Assembly: GCF_958301595.1 (NCBI RefSeq) | Contig: NZ_CATQJU010000001.1 | Coordinates: forward strand, 806,001-870,000 | Direction of reading: 5' to 3' | From: Porphyromonas vaginalis | GTDB lineage: Bacteria > Bacteroidota > Bacteroidia > Bacteroidales > Porphyromonadaceae | Length of the DNA stretch: 64,000 nt | Shown: positions 33,264 through 42,375 of the stretch, one piece after another | Layout: every line of letters begins with the position of its first letter | Position numbering within the stretch: the stretch's first letter is position 1 | Notes under the pieces: model-generated | Database searches by the model: none | Told to the model about the DNA's origin: nothing | Seen by the model: the letters and a program-made list of their open reading frames with translations, nothing else | Translations under genes and position numbers: made by a program

Positions 33264-35149
33264 GGGGCTGTGTCAAAAGTCTCTCCCCCAGCAGAAAGTA
33301 AAAGACAGAGGATCTTGCATCTTTCGGTGTTTATTTTAGAGCTAAACACTTGCTTATCTAGTTAGTTTTTAGTAACTTAGCAGAATAAACGAGAGGTTCC
33401 TAACTAATGGAAAAACGACACTTCCGACCCTATATACAGAATCAGATAGTCCTTTTCCCAGAAAGAGTCGACAAGGACATTGCCGAGGATGATCCTGTGC
33501 GTTTCATCAGTGCTATTGTGGATGGTTTGGATTTAGAGCCATTCAAAAAACTTTACTACACGATGGGTCGCAGCCCCTATCACCCTAAGATGATGCTCAA
33601 GGTGATCATCTACGCCTATATGAACAATGTATACTCCTGCCGTGAGATGGAAAAGCGCCTCCTCAGAGATACGCATTTCATCTGGCTCGCTGGTGGTGAG
33701 AAGCCTGACTTCGTCACGATCAATCGCTTTCGCAATCGTGTCAAGCGAGAGATCAATGAGATCTTTACACAACTGGTACTCCTACTAGCAGAGAGAGGTC
33801 TGATCTCTTTAGATGTTGAGTATATCGATGGGACAAAGATCGAGTCTAAGGCAAACAAATACACCTTCGTTTGGCGAAAGAACGTAGAGCGCTATCGGTC
33901 AAACCTGATGGAGAAGTTGCGTGTCCTACTGCAACAAGTCGATGATGTCATCATCCAGGATCAGCAAGCCAAGCCAGAGGTCGTAGAGTTTACTCCGACT
34001 GAGCTGACCTCTATCGTGGAGGAGCTCAAGGAAGCTCTTGACAAGGAACCCGCTCCTGAAACCAAAGAGGCGAAAGCCGAACATAGAAAGCGCAAAAAGC
34101 AGATTAAAACCTTAGAGGAGCACCGAGACAAGCTAGCTGAGTACGACCAACGTCTCGACCAACTAGGCAAGCGCAACTCTATGTCTAAGACTGACCCCGA
34201 TGCGACTTTTATGCGTATGAAAGAAGACGCCAAAGGTAAAGGTCTCGCTAAGCCTGGGTACAACCTACAGATTGCTACAGAAAACCAAATTATCACAGAC
34301 TATGCTCTCTTTCCCAACCCCTCGGACACCTGTACTCTCATACCATTTGTAGAAAGCTTTCAAGAGCGTTACGATCATCTGCCGACCACGGTTGTAGCTG
34401 ATGCAGGCTATGGTTCAGAGGAGAACTACCGCTTTATGGACGAGTCTGAAATGGATGCTTACGTCAAGTACAATTACTTTCATCAAGAGCAGCGTCCACG
34501 CTACAAAAACAACCCCTTTCTCCCAGAGCATTTATACTACAACGCTCAGGAAAACTATTACGTCTGCCCGATGGGACAGCATCTAGAGTTCCGTGAGACT
34601 ACGACCACAAAGACCAGCACGGGCTATACTTCAGAGAGCTCTATCTACGAAGCAAAAAACTGTAGAGGTTGCCCATTACGAAGTCAATGCTACAAAGGAA
34701 AAGAAGATAGGCGCAAGATCAGCGTGAACCATCGCCTTAACAGCTACAAGCAAAAAGCTCGTACACTGCTCACCTCAGATAAAGGCATCAAGCATCGAAA
34801 GCGACGATCTGTGGAACCCGAGTCAGTCTTTGGACAGATGAAAAACAACATGCACTATCGGCGCTTCCGTCACTTCGGTCAAGACAAAGTTCTGATGGAC
34901 TTTGCCTTTTTCGCCATAGCCTTCAATCTCAAAAAAGTGGCTGCCCAACTCAAGAAAACGCAAGAAAATGACCCTTTACCCTCTCAAGACGCCACTTCGA
35001 GAGGCAAAGAGGGCGTTGAGCGCTCCGAGACGATCACTTTTACACACTTCAAGCCCTACTTGTCGAAAAACGTCTTCAGCATCGCTGCTTAACAAAATTC
35101 CCAGCCTCCCCCCTCTCTCAAACGACAAATGGACTATTGACACAGCCCC
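33264..35149 (+). mobile_element. IS1182-family insertion sequence
   Basis: The ends are imperfect inverted repeats: GGGGCTGTGTCAAAAGTC at 33264-33281 and, on the minus strand from 35149, GGGGCTGTGTCAATAGTC (one mismatch). The element is 1886 bp and has one intact transposase gene. It interrupts a GYF_2-CD225 gene. No clear target duplication is seen. The intact ends and gene suggest a recent, possibly active element. Confidence 0.88.
33407..35092 (+). CDS. IS1182-family transposase
   Basis: This 561-residue protein has the N-terminal IS1182 block (DPVRFISAIVDGLDLEPF, then MMLKVIIYAYMNNVYSCREM). A central DDE nuclease includes DVEYIDGTKIESKANKYTFVW and TTVVADAGYGSEENYRFMDE. A cysteine-containing stretch follows (NCRGCPLRSQCYKGKEDRRK), with the C-terminal EPESVFGQMKNNMHYRRF. 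A coiled-coil-like charged insertion lies at about 185-260. Full length, no frameshift. It moves the element at 33264-35149 by DNA cleavage and strand transfer. Confidence 0.93.
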   Translation: MEKRHFRPYIQNQIVLFPERVDKDIAEDDPVRFISAIVDGLDLEPFKKLYYTMGRSPYHPKMMLKVIIYAYMNNVYSCREMEKRLLRDTHFIWLAGGEKPDFVTINRFRNRVKREINEIFTQLVLLLAERGLISLDVEYIDGTKIESKANKYTFVWRKNVERYRSNLMEKLRVLLQQVDDVIIQDQQAKPEVVEFTPTELTSIVEELKEALDKEPAPETKEAKAEHRKRKKQIKTLEEHRDKLAEYDQRLDQLGKRNSMSKTDPDATFMRMKEDAKGKGLAKPGYNLQIATENQIITDYALFPNPSDTCTLIPFVESFQERYDHLPTTVVADAGYGSEENYRFMDESEMDAYVKYNYFHQEQRPRYKNNPFLPEHLYYNAQENYYVCPMGQHLEFRETTTTKTSTGYTSESSIYEAKNCRGCPLRSQCYKGKEDRRKISVNHRLNSYKQKARTLLTSDKGIKHRKRRSVEPESVFGQMKNNMHYRRFRHFGQDKVLMDFAFFAIAFNLKKVAAQLKKTQENDPLPSQDATSRGKEGVERSETITFTHFKPYLSKNVFSIAA

Positions 35150-35555
35150 TTTGCTTCCACGACCGCACAGACGCCTCCTCCTTATCAGGAGCCATCTGGT
35201 CGGGCGACTGAAGCTCCTCGCTACGACACTGCAGGCCTGGAGGGTCGACCATCGGTTCGTCCTCCTATGCCACCGACCTATCTCGTCTGGAGTATCCTTG
35301 TAACTATCTTTCTCTGTCGCATAGCAGGAATTGTTGCGATTGTCTACTCTGTACAGGTCTCCTCTTGCTACTATGCTGGCAACTATGAGGGTGCTGCCCA
35401 TGCTAGCCGTCAAGCTCGCCTGTGGGTTAGAATCCCAGCTTTCACCTATCTAGGGCTATTCCTAGTAGGTCTCATTGGAGGACTAATTGGATGGATCACT
35501 AACGGATGAATCAATGGGGCGTGACGCATGGTGACGCAGTCACCTCTTTCAGCTA

Positions 35556-35586
35556 TTTGCTAGCAACTCCGAAAGTGCTACCTTTG
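35556..35586 (+). promoter_or_regulatory. Promoter of intact GYF-CD225 gene
   Basis: TTTG at 35556-35559 and TACCTTTG at 35579-35586 with a 19-bp spacer match the Bacteroidota pair, 25 bp before the ATG at 35612. Confidence 0.7.
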
Positions 35587-35611
35587 TGGTGTACAAACTA
35601 ATCAATCTTCG

Positions 35612-36160
35612 ATGAAGCAATACTATATCATTCGCAATGACCAGCAAGCTGGCCCCTACACCCTAGAGGAGCTGGCTGAGATGGGGATCACACCCGATAC
35701 GATAGTCTGGACCGAGGGTATGACCGACTGGGCACCTGCTCGTCAGGTGAGCGAGCTCGCCTCACTCTTTACAACGACTGCTCAGACACCGCCCAGCTAC
35801 AGTGCCCCTAGCTATGGAGCACCGCAGTATCATAGCGCGCCGCAGTACAATCGTCCTCCGCAGTATAGTACACCAGCCGAGCGTCCTCCTATGCCCCAGA
35901 CCTACCTCGCATGGAGTATCGCCGTGACCATCCTCTGCTGCCTCGTCGGGGGTATCGTGGCGATTGTCTACTCTTCGCAAGTCTCCTCTCGATACATCGC
36001 AGGTGACTACGAGGGCGCTGAATATGCTAGTCGTCAGGCTCGTATATGGATCATCGTCTCGGCCTGTGTTGGCTTGCTCGTAGGCATAGTTTACGCTATC
36101 TGGATGCTCTTTTTTGCAACTTCGATGGCAGCCGTTTCTGGAGGAATGTCTGGCATCTAG
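35612..36160 (+). CDS. GYF_2-CD225 (dispanin-like) membrane protein
   Basis: This 182-residue protein has an N-terminal GYF_2/DUF4339 domain (residues 1-50; QYYIIRNDQQAGPYTLEE, then IVWTEGMTDWAPARQV). A Pro/Tyr/Ser-rich linker (about 60-92) follows, then a CD225/dispanin-type domain with two membrane segments (about 97-120 and 147-172; LAWSIAVTILCCLVGGIVAI, then YEGAEYASRQARIW). The animal members of this family are the IFITM proteins; bacterial functions are largely unknown. The GYF_2 part may bind proline-rich peptides, perhaps its own linker. It is the surviving copy of a tandem pair; the upstream copy is split by an IS. Own promoter at 35556-35586. Confidence 0.85.
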   Translation: MKQYYIIRNDQQAGPYTLEELAEMGITPDTIVWTEGMTDWAPARQVSELASLFTTTAQTPPSYSAPSYGAPQYHSAPQYNRPPQYSTPAERPPMPQTYLAWSIAVTILCCLVGGIVAIVYSSQVSSRYIAGDYEGAEYASRQARIWIIVSACVGLLVGIVYAIWMLFFATSMAAVSGGMSGI

Positions 36161-36235
36161 AAGCCTTTATAATATATAGTTTGATCAGGTCGTGGAGTCT
36201 AAGTGCTCTACGATCTGATCTCTTTTTAATAAGAG

Positions 36236-36262
36236 GAGGCTGTTGACTTTTGCAACAGTCTC
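36236..36262. repeat. 27-bp dispersed palindrome (inverted orientation)
   Basis: GAGGCTGTTG and CAACAGTCTC flank the loop ACTTTTG, the reverse orientation of the unit at 21805 and 32616 with one base changed. AAGAG directly flanks it on both sides (36231-36235 and 36263-36267), consistent with a 5-bp target duplication. It could also act as terminator for the GYF-CD225 gene. The rest of 36161-36412 shows no gene. Confidence 0.7.
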
Positions 36263-36412
36263 AAGAGGGGCTCAAGGGAAAATCTCTCGCAAGCGTGCCG
36301 ATATATGGTGCCAAAAGATACGTTTCTCAACTAAGCGGCGGGCAATTTTGATTTAGTTGCGATCTATGGTACAGCTCTGCACTAATTGGCCCTTTATTCG
36401 ATGACGGTTGCT

Positions 36413-36420
36413 TACTTTTG
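36413..36420 (+). promoter_or_regulatory. -7 element of TonB receptor gene
   Basis: TACTTTTG matches TAnnTTTG. It lies inside the longest reading frame (from 36408), so translation must start later, at 36447. Confidence 0.5.
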
Positions 36421-36446
36421 CACGCAGTAATGCAAAATGTAAGTAT

Positions 36447-38798
36447 ATGATGAACCTACGACAACTACTTTTTATCCCCTTGGCGAGTCTACTCTTCTTG
36501 CCACTACAGGGGGCTATCGACGAGATGCCTACTGTCGCAGACTCGACGATGACCTACGAACTGGACGAAGTGAGGGTCCTAACCCATCGTCCGCTACTGC
36601 GTCAGGTAGGACTCCTGATGAGTACGCCTGGAGCGATGAGTCTCGTGACTCCGACGATGCTTCGTGAGTACGACATCAAGCACCTGTCTGACTTGACGGC
36701 GGTAGTCCCTAATCTCTACATGCCTGACTACGGCTCGCGTCTCACCTCACCGATCTACATGCGTGGTATCGGCACGCGTAGTGGCGGGCAGTCCACCGCT
36801 TTCTTTATCGATGGCGTCCCCGTGCTCAACAGTTCGATCAATCGTTACCTCCTCGGCATCGAGTCTGTAGAGGTGATGAGCGGTGCACTGAGCAACATAT
36901 ACGGGCGCAACGCTATGGCGGGGACGATTCTCCTGACCTCTCGTTCGCCTATTGATGATCCCGCACTGGATGTACGTGCTAGAGCGGGTAATCATGGGAT
37001 CGTCGAGGGAGCTGCGCGACTAGCACACGCCTTTAACTCTAAGGTGGGTATCGCCCTTGGGGGATATTACAATAGAAATAACGGCTTCTACACGAATGCT
37101 TTTGATGGCAGGCCTGCTGATGCTGAGGAGGCGTATGGTGCCAACATGCACTTCGAGTGGCGTCCTGATGCTTCGCAGAGGTTGCGCCTTGCGGGTGTAT
37201 GGGATGGTGTACGGCAGGGTGCTTTCCCCTATGCGATGATCAACCCCAAGAGTGGCGAGACGATGCCTATCAACTACAATGCCCTAGGATCCTACGATCG
37301 CACCGTCGGGGAGGCGCGTCTAGCTTATGACAAGAGCTGGGACGAGGTGCGACTAGACTTCACCGCTAGCTACCAAGCGCTGCGAGACAACATGCTGATG
37401 GATCAGGACTACACGGCTCGAGATATCTTTACGATCAATCAAAAGCAACGTCAAGATGCCGTCACGGCCGACCTCATCCTGCGCAATAAGGAGCAGATGA
37501 CCTACAACTGGACGCTGGGGCTCAATGGTATATACCAGATGAACCACCTAGAGGTCCCCGTAGCGATACGTCCCGAGGGACTGATGGCTATGATACAGCC
37601 TGGACTAAATAGGGCAAATAAGAATGACAAAGTACCTGTACAGATGATGGTCGACGCCTCTAAGGAGCGAGTCAACCACAACCTCTTTGACAAGAGTAGC
37701 TATGGAGTAGCCCTTTATCACGAGAGTAATCTGCACGAGCCGTTTGGCTGGACAGGCTTCGACCTTAACCTAGGTCTGCGTATCGACGCTGAGCGCCAGG
37801 CGATGGACTTCGACAGCGACTTTAGCCTAGGGCTAGAGGTAGCTCCAAAGGCTAAGCCTGAGGCTAAGAGGCACTTTGACGTGACCAGCCGCTTGGTGGG
37901 TGAGGGAGCCTATCAAGACTTCTTCCAGGTCCTACCTAAGCTCTCTCTGAGCTATCGCCCCACGGCTGGTAGCTACCTCTTTGTGGCAGCCTCTAAGAGC
38001 TACAAGACAGGTGGATACAATGAGCAGATGATGACCGAGGTGCTGATGCAGCAGGCGCAGCATGAGATGATGGCACTCGTCATGTCACAGGGTAAGCAGC
38101 AGCCACAGGTACAGACGGGCGATGCTAACCTAGCCGCCTTCAAGCCTGAGCATGCTTACAACTTAGAGCTGGGCGGACGTCTCCTGACGCTACAAGATCG
38201 CCTCTTTGTGTCGGCTACGCTCTTCGGCTCCTGGATACGAGACCTACAGGTGGCACGCTTCGTGACCACCGGTACGGGACGCACGACGGTCAATGCCGGC
38301 AAGGCACTCTCGCTCGGTGCTGAGGCGAGTGTCAAGGCACGTATCTGGCGTTCGCTCACGATCTCTGCGCAGTATGGCTATACGCACGCTACCTTCCAAG
38401 ACTACCTCACGAGCCGTGCTAATCCTAAGGGTGGTGCGCCAATAGAGGTAAACTATGAGGGTAACTACATCCCCTACGTCCCAGCGCATACCTACGCCAC
38501 GATGCTCCAGCTGAATGAGCCTATCCAGACTTCCTGGCTCAAGGGCGTACTCGCCTCGGTAGAGCTACGTGGCAATGGCCCTATCTACTGGGACTCAGAG
38601 AATCAGCATCGCCAAGACCCCTACATGACGCTCGGCGCACGTCTCGGCGTACGTCTCCCCTATGTCACCGTAGCCATCTGGGGGCGCAACCTGACGGACA
38701 CGCGCTATGCGACTTTCTACTTCCAGTCGTTTGGCAATTCGTTCCTCCAGCAGGCGCAGCCACGCACCTTCGGTGCTGACCTCTCCTTCCACTTCTAG
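36447..38798 (+). CDS. TonB-dependent outer-membrane receptor
   Basis: This protein of about 783 residues has a signal peptide (LRQLLFIPLASLLFLPLQGA). There is no carboxypeptidase-like domain. The TonB-box region is YELDEVRVL, the plug has LSDLTAVVPNLYMPDYG, IYMRGIGTRSGGQSTAFFID and VEVMSGALSNIYGRNAMAG, and a 22-strand-type barrel ends in FGADLSFHF. The layout is like siderophore/ferric-chelate receptors. The ligand cannot be named. The start at 36447 (two adjacent ATGs) is chosen because the in-frame start at 36408 overlaps the -7 element. It is monocistronic and ended by the terminator at 38823-38858. Confidence 0.88.
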   Translation: MMNLRQLLFIPLASLLFLPLQGAIDEMPTVADSTMTYELDEVRVLTHRPLLRQVGLLMSTPGAMSLVTPTMLREYDIKHLSDLTAVVPNLYMPDYGSRLTSPIYMRGIGTRSGGQSTAFFIDGVPVLNSSINRYLLGIESVEVMSGALSNIYGRNAMAGTILLTSRSPIDDPALDVRARAGNHGIVEGAARLAHAFNSKVGIALGGYYNRNNGFYTNAFDGRPADAEEAYGANMHFEWRPDASQRLRLAGVWDGVRQGAFPYAMINPKSGETMPINYNALGSYDRTVGEARLAYDKSWDEVRLDFTASYQALRDNMLMDQDYTARDIFTINQKQRQDAVTADLILRNKEQMTYNWTLGLNGIYQMNHLEVPVAIRPEGLMAMIQPGLNRANKNDKVPVQMMVDASKERVNHNLFDKSSYGVALYHESNLHEPFGWTGFDLNLGLRIDAERQAMDFDSDFSLGLEVAPKAKPEAKRHFDVTSRLVGEGAYQDFFQVLPKLSLSYRPTAGSYLFVAASKSYKTGGYNEQMMTEVLMQQAQHEMMALVMSQGKQQPQVQTGDANLAAFKPEHAYNLELGGRLLTLQDRLFVSATLFGSWIRDLQVARFVTTGTGRTTVNAGKALSLGAEASVKARIWRSLTISAQYGYTHATFQDYLTSRANPKGGAPIEVNYEGNYIPYVPAHTYATMLQLNEPIQTSWLKGVLASVELRGNGPIYWDSENQHRQDPYMTLGARLGVRLPYVTVAIWGRNLTDTRYATFYFQSFGNSFLQQAQPRTFGADLSFHF

Positions 38799-38822
38799 AG
38801 GTACTGATCAGTAGCAACAAAG

Positions 38823-38858
38823 CAAGCCTCCCGTTCTTCAGAGCGGGTGGCTTTTTTT
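38823..38858 (+). terminator. Rho-independent terminator after TonB receptor
   Basis: AAGCC.CCCG at about 38824 pairs with CGGG.GGCTT around TTCTTCAGAG and is followed by seven T residues. It lies 25 bp after the stop at 38798. Confidence 0.85.
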
Positions 38859-38928
38859 AATCTTTCGACAGTTGAGGCCCTCTAAGACGGAGACACACAC
38901 AGACATACGGACATACACACGACACGCT

Positions 38929-41643
38929 ATGCGACAGATACCGTTACGGAGTCTCTGCCTACTCCTGATATTTCACGCTTTATCCCTTACATTACCCGCC
39001 CAAGTGGTCACGACCGTACGAGGTGCCGTACGGGACGGCGCCAAGGCTCCTCTGGTGGGTGCCAACGTGGCATTTTATCGGGTCACGCCCTCTGGCGACA
39101 AGCAGCTCGTGGCGGGCGGTACGAGCGATAGCAAGGGGCGCTTTGCGATAGCTCAGGTGCCTCAGGAGCAACTCTCTCTAGAGGTCTCTTACATAGGCTA
39201 TCAAAACTACCAAAAGAACCTGACGATCACGGCTGGGATAGACCTAGGAGTCATACGGCTCGAGGAGGATGAGCATCTGCTAGAGGTGGTGGTCGTAGAG
39301 GGTAAAGCGACCGACATGACCGTGCGAGGTGATACGATCGCCTTCAACGCTGATGCCTACAAGGTGCCACAAGGCGCTATGCTCGAGGATCTAGTCAAGC
39401 GTCTCCCTGGAGCAGAGATTGACGAGAATGGGCAAATAACCATCGGCGGACAGCAGGTGGCGAAGATTATGCTCGACGGCAAGGAGTTCTTTAGCGGAGA
39501 TACGAAGGTGGCTATGCGCAATCTACCTGCCGATGTGGTCAATCAGCTAGAGGTGCTGAACCAGCAGAGCGACGAGGCGCGCATCACGGGCTTTGACGAT
39601 GATGAGGAGCAGACGGTACTCAATATCCGCACGAAGCCTGATATGCAACAGGGTACTTTCGGACACGCTCTGGCGGGTTACGGCTTGGACAACCGCTATG
39701 AGCTCAACGGGATGCTCAACTACTTCTCCCAGCAGCACCAGACGACACTCATCGCTGGCAGTAATAATACAAACGGGCAGGGACTCTCGGACCTGGACCT
39801 AGACCGTGGCTCTGGTGGATGGGGACGTGGTGGCGGTAGACGTGGTGGTGGCTTCAGACCACAAGGTATCACCACCTCTGCACAGATCGCTGCTGATGAG
39901 ACCTACACGCCTAATGAACAGCTGGAGATCAATGCGAATGCACGCTATGGTTACTCTCAAAACAATCTCTCGGCACGCACCGAAACGGAAAACCTCTTAC
40001 CCGACAGCCCCAGTACATTTACCAATGAGACGACCGAGGCACTCCGCCGAGGGCACAATCTAGGGGGCGATGCCTATATCAAGTGGCAAGCGACAGACCG
40101 TACGGAGCTGATCTACCGCCCTGCTATACATTACAGCTGGGGCATGGATCAGGAGGCGCGCGACTATCGCACTACGGATAGCGAAGAGAGCGAGTTGCAT
40201 CGAGGCAGTCAGGAGAATCTTCGAGAGCATCGTGGGTTACGCCTCTTCAACATGCTCCTCCTAGGGCATAAGCTCAACGATGAGGGACGCACCCTGAGCC
40301 TACAGCTCAACGGAGGCTTCCTCGGCGACAACGCTAGCACAGAGAGCCACTCGACGCTTCACTCCATCGAGGGTGATCAGACAAAGCAGACACTCCTGGA
40401 GGATCGCAGTCAGACCTTCAACTACCGCATACGCACGGGCTACGTAGAGCCACTCACAGAGCTGCTCTCGCTACAAGCACAACTAGAGTGGGGCGACCGC
40501 ATACGCAGCAGTGAGCGTGACTACAAGCAGCCTGACGCTACGGTTGCCTGGACGCAGCCCGATGCCACGATGGATACGAAGATGAGTACTCGCCTGAGCT
40601 CGCTCAGTGGAGGACTAGATATCAAAGTGGCAAACAAGCTGATTGACCTGACCGTAGGGTTACGTGTCCGCCCTACCTGGATGACGACGAAGCAATCGCA
40701 GCTTGCGAGCCAAAAGCCTCTCGTGCGCCGTGAGACGATATGGGCTCCATCACTCAACTTTCGCTACACGCCTAATAAGCAGACGATGCTTCGCCTAGGC
40801 TATTGGGGACGCTCGGAGATGCCTTCTGCAGGGCAGATGTACACGCTCCCCGATGCGACCAATCTGCGGGAGTCGATCGTAGGTAATCCAGACCTACGCC
40901 CCAGCTACCAGCATCAGCTGTTTGGCATGTTTCGCACTTTCATTCCTAGTACGAGCCAAGCGATCAATCTACGCTTCTTTGGGGCTTATACCCACCACGC
41001 CGTGATCAGCGACCAGACGGTTGACGCTAAGACACAGCGCCGACAGATCACCTACATCAATGCCGATGGGGGAGAGTATATGGTACGTAGTAACGGCTCC
41101 TTTACCACGCCCCTCTTTACGAAGTCGCTGTCGCTAGCGGTCACGCTCGGCTCGGCGTACAACTACCGCATAGGGCGCATCAATGGTGTGATCAATGGAG
41201 CGCACTCATGGACGCTCTCGCCCAAACTCTCCTTAGCCTACTCAAATAGCTGGCTCTACCTACGCGCTAAGGGAGGCGTCAGATACCACTACGGCAGCCA
41301 AAGTATACAGATTGCCACCTCGCCACACACTTACGACTGGAGTGCTGGAGGCGATGCATCGGTGACGCTACCGCTAGGCTTCAAGGTGGAGAGCGAGGCG
41401 ATCTACACACAAGGGGTCGGATACCAAGAGCCCTACAATGTCGCCTCCGTACTGTGGAGTGCTGGGCTCTCGTACTCCTTCCTGAAGGATCAAGCAGCGA
41501 CCCTACGTATCAAGGTGTATGACCTACTCAACGAGCAGCAGAGCATATCGCGTCAGGTCACCGCTACGGAGATTAGCGACACCTGGTCCAACAGCCTCGG
41601 GCGCTACGCCATGCTGCACTTCATCTACCGCTTCCGACTCTAG
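38929..41643 (+). CDS. Outer-membrane beta-barrel protein with carboxypeptidase-like domain
   Basis: This protein of about 904 residues has a signal peptide (PLRSLCLLLIFHALSLTLPA). A carboxypeptidase-regulatory-like domain follows (VRGAVRDGAKAPLVGANVAF, then LEVSYIGYQNYQKNL). A plug-like segment (LEDLVKRLPGAEIDENGQIT) and a large barrel ending in FIYRFRL complete it, as in the OMP_b-brl_3 family related to TonB receptors. A glycine/arginine-rich stretch, GWGRGGGRRGGGF, lies in the barrel at about residue 300. The start at 38929 is chosen because the frame from 38872 adds only a Thr-rich non-signal leader. Substrate unknown. Confidence 0.82.
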   Translation: MRQIPLRSLCLLLIFHALSLTLPAQVVTTVRGAVRDGAKAPLVGANVAFYRVTPSGDKQLVAGGTSDSKGRFAIAQVPQEQLSLEVSYIGYQNYQKNLTITAGIDLGVIRLEEDEHLLEVVVVEGKATDMTVRGDTIAFNADAYKVPQGAMLEDLVKRLPGAEIDENGQITIGGQQVAKIMLDGKEFFSGDTKVAMRNLPADVVNQLEVLNQQSDEARITGFDDDEEQTVLNIRTKPDMQQGTFGHALAGYGLDNRYELNGMLNYFSQQHQTTLIAGSNNTNGQGLSDLDLDRGSGGWGRGGGRRGGGFRPQGITTSAQIAADETYTPNEQLEINANARYGYSQNNLSARTETENLLPDSPSTFTNETTEALRRGHNLGGDAYIKWQATDRTELIYRPAIHYSWGMDQEARDYRTTDSEESELHRGSQENLREHRGLRLFNMLLLGHKLNDEGRTLSLQLNGGFLGDNASTESHSTLHSIEGDQTKQTLLEDRSQTFNYRIRTGYVEPLTELLSLQAQLEWGDRIRSSERDYKQPDATVAWTQPDATMDTKMSTRLSSLSGGLDIKVANKLIDLTVGLRVRPTWMTTKQSQLASQKPLVRRETIWAPSLNFRYTPNKQTMLRLGYWGRSEMPSAGQMYTLPDATNLRESIVGNPDLRPSYQHQLFGMFRTFIPSTSQAINLRFFGAYTHHAVISDQTVDAKTQRRQITYINADGGEYMVRSNGSFTTPLFTKSLSLAVTLGSAYNYRIGRINGVINGAHSWTLSPKLSLAYSNSWLYLRAKGGVRYHYGSQSIQIATSPHTYDWSAGGDASVTLPLGFKVESEAIYTQGVGYQEPYNVASVLWSAGLSYSFLKDQAATLRIKVYDLLNEQQSISRQVTATEISDTWSNSLGRYAMLHFIYRFRL

Positions 41644-41687
41644 GTCAGTCGATCTGCGGTTCATCCTAATTGAGTTCTATAAAGTAC

Positions 41688-41713
41688 GAAGGCTGTGGAT
41701 ATCCACAGCCTTC
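41688..41713. terminator. Perfect 26-bp palindrome between convergent genes
   Basis: GAAGGCTGTGGAT followed by its exact reverse complement ATCCACAGCCTTC lies between the stop of the plus-strand barrel gene (41643) and the stop of the minus-strand HAD gene (41743). A shared terminator is likely from the position, although the T-runs are short. Confidence 0.55.
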
Positions 41714-41742
41714 ATACATTTAAGGGTTTCCTCTAGCGAGGT

Positions 41743-42369
41743 CTAGTCGTGTTGCAGACGAGCCTCTAGGTCAGGTCGCCAGTCGGTGCCATTGACCGCT
41801 AGGAGTGTCTGCAGACTCAGTGCTGCTGCGGCCTCTAGATTGGCCGTGCTGTCGTCGATGAAGAGCGTGCGCTCAGGCACCATGCCACTGTCGGCTATCA
41901 TTTGCTCATAGATAGCTCGGTCTGGCTTCATCGTGTGCATCTCGCAGGAGGCGTAGACCTTGTCCACATAGTCGCTCAGCGTCCGCCCCGTGGCGGGGAG
42001 GAAGTGCGGACTGTGGGCATAAGCCATGATGTAGGGGTTGGTGTTTGACAAGATATAGATCTTGTACTTCTTACGGAGTTGCTCTAGGTAGTCAAACTTG
42101 TACTGAGGGACTCCCTTGAGGAAGAGCATGATCGCCTCATTGATCTGCTCATCGGTCAGGTCTGTGCCGGCATGCTCATTGAGCCGTGCGACAAACTCCT
42201 CGCGCCCCACGAGACCCATCTCCAGGTCGTGAAAGACGCCGAGCTGTCGGTACGGGTTGAGCATCTCGTCGATATCCCGGACGCCTAGCTCGCGAAAGCG
42301 TCTTAGCGACACCTCCGGCTGGAGATCCACTAAGACGCCTCCGAAATCAAATACGAGTGTATCTATCAC
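41743..42369 (-). CDS. HAD-superfamily hydrolase (HAD-IA type)
   Basis: This 208-residue protein has motif I, LVFDFGGVLVDLQ, motif II, IYILSNTNPYIM, a lysine in MKPDRAIYEQMI and motif IV, TLFIDDSTANLEAAAAL. An alpha-helical cap lies between motifs I and II. It resembles phosphatases and epoxide-hydrolase-like members acting on small phosphates such as sugar phosphates; the substrate is not clear. The start is a GTG at 42369, six bases after the stop of the peptidase gene, so the two are co-transcribed. Confidence 0.87.
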   Translation of the reverse strand: MIDTLVFDFGGVLVDLQPEVSLRRFRELGVRDIDEMLNPYRQLGVFHDLEMGLVGREEFVARLNEHAGTDLTDEQINEAIMLFLKGVPQYKFDYLEQLRKKYKIYILSNTNPYIMAYAHSPHFLPATGRTLSDYVDKVYASCEMHTMKPDRAIYEQMIADSGMVPERTLFIDDSTANLEAAAALSLQTLLAVNGTDWRPDLEARLQHD

Positions 42370-42375
42370 GGTCTC

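Larger units (their letters stand above)
33127..35509 (+). pseudogene. GYF_2-CD225 membrane protein gene disrupted by IS1182-family element
   Basis: The 5' part (33127-33263) encodes MKQYYIIRNDQPAGPYTLEE and continues to AYQV, a GYF_2/DUF4339 domain. After the IS, frame resumes at 35150 with FASTTAQTPPPYQEPSG, then a CD225/dispanin-like domain (PPMPPTYLVWSILVTIFLC, IVAIVYSVQVSS) to the stop at 35507-35509. It is the paralogue of the intact gene at 35612-36160. Compared with that gene, about 18 bp corresponding to SELASL are missing at the junction, so the insertion probably removed target bases. A short chimeric frame from the 5' part runs into the IS and is unlikely to be functional. Confidence 0.88.

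Noticed and set aside
41688-41713. DnaA-box-like TATCCACA within the 26-bp palindrome
   Set aside because: Only one palindromic pair is present and it is not an exact box; the position between convergent gene ends fits a terminator better.
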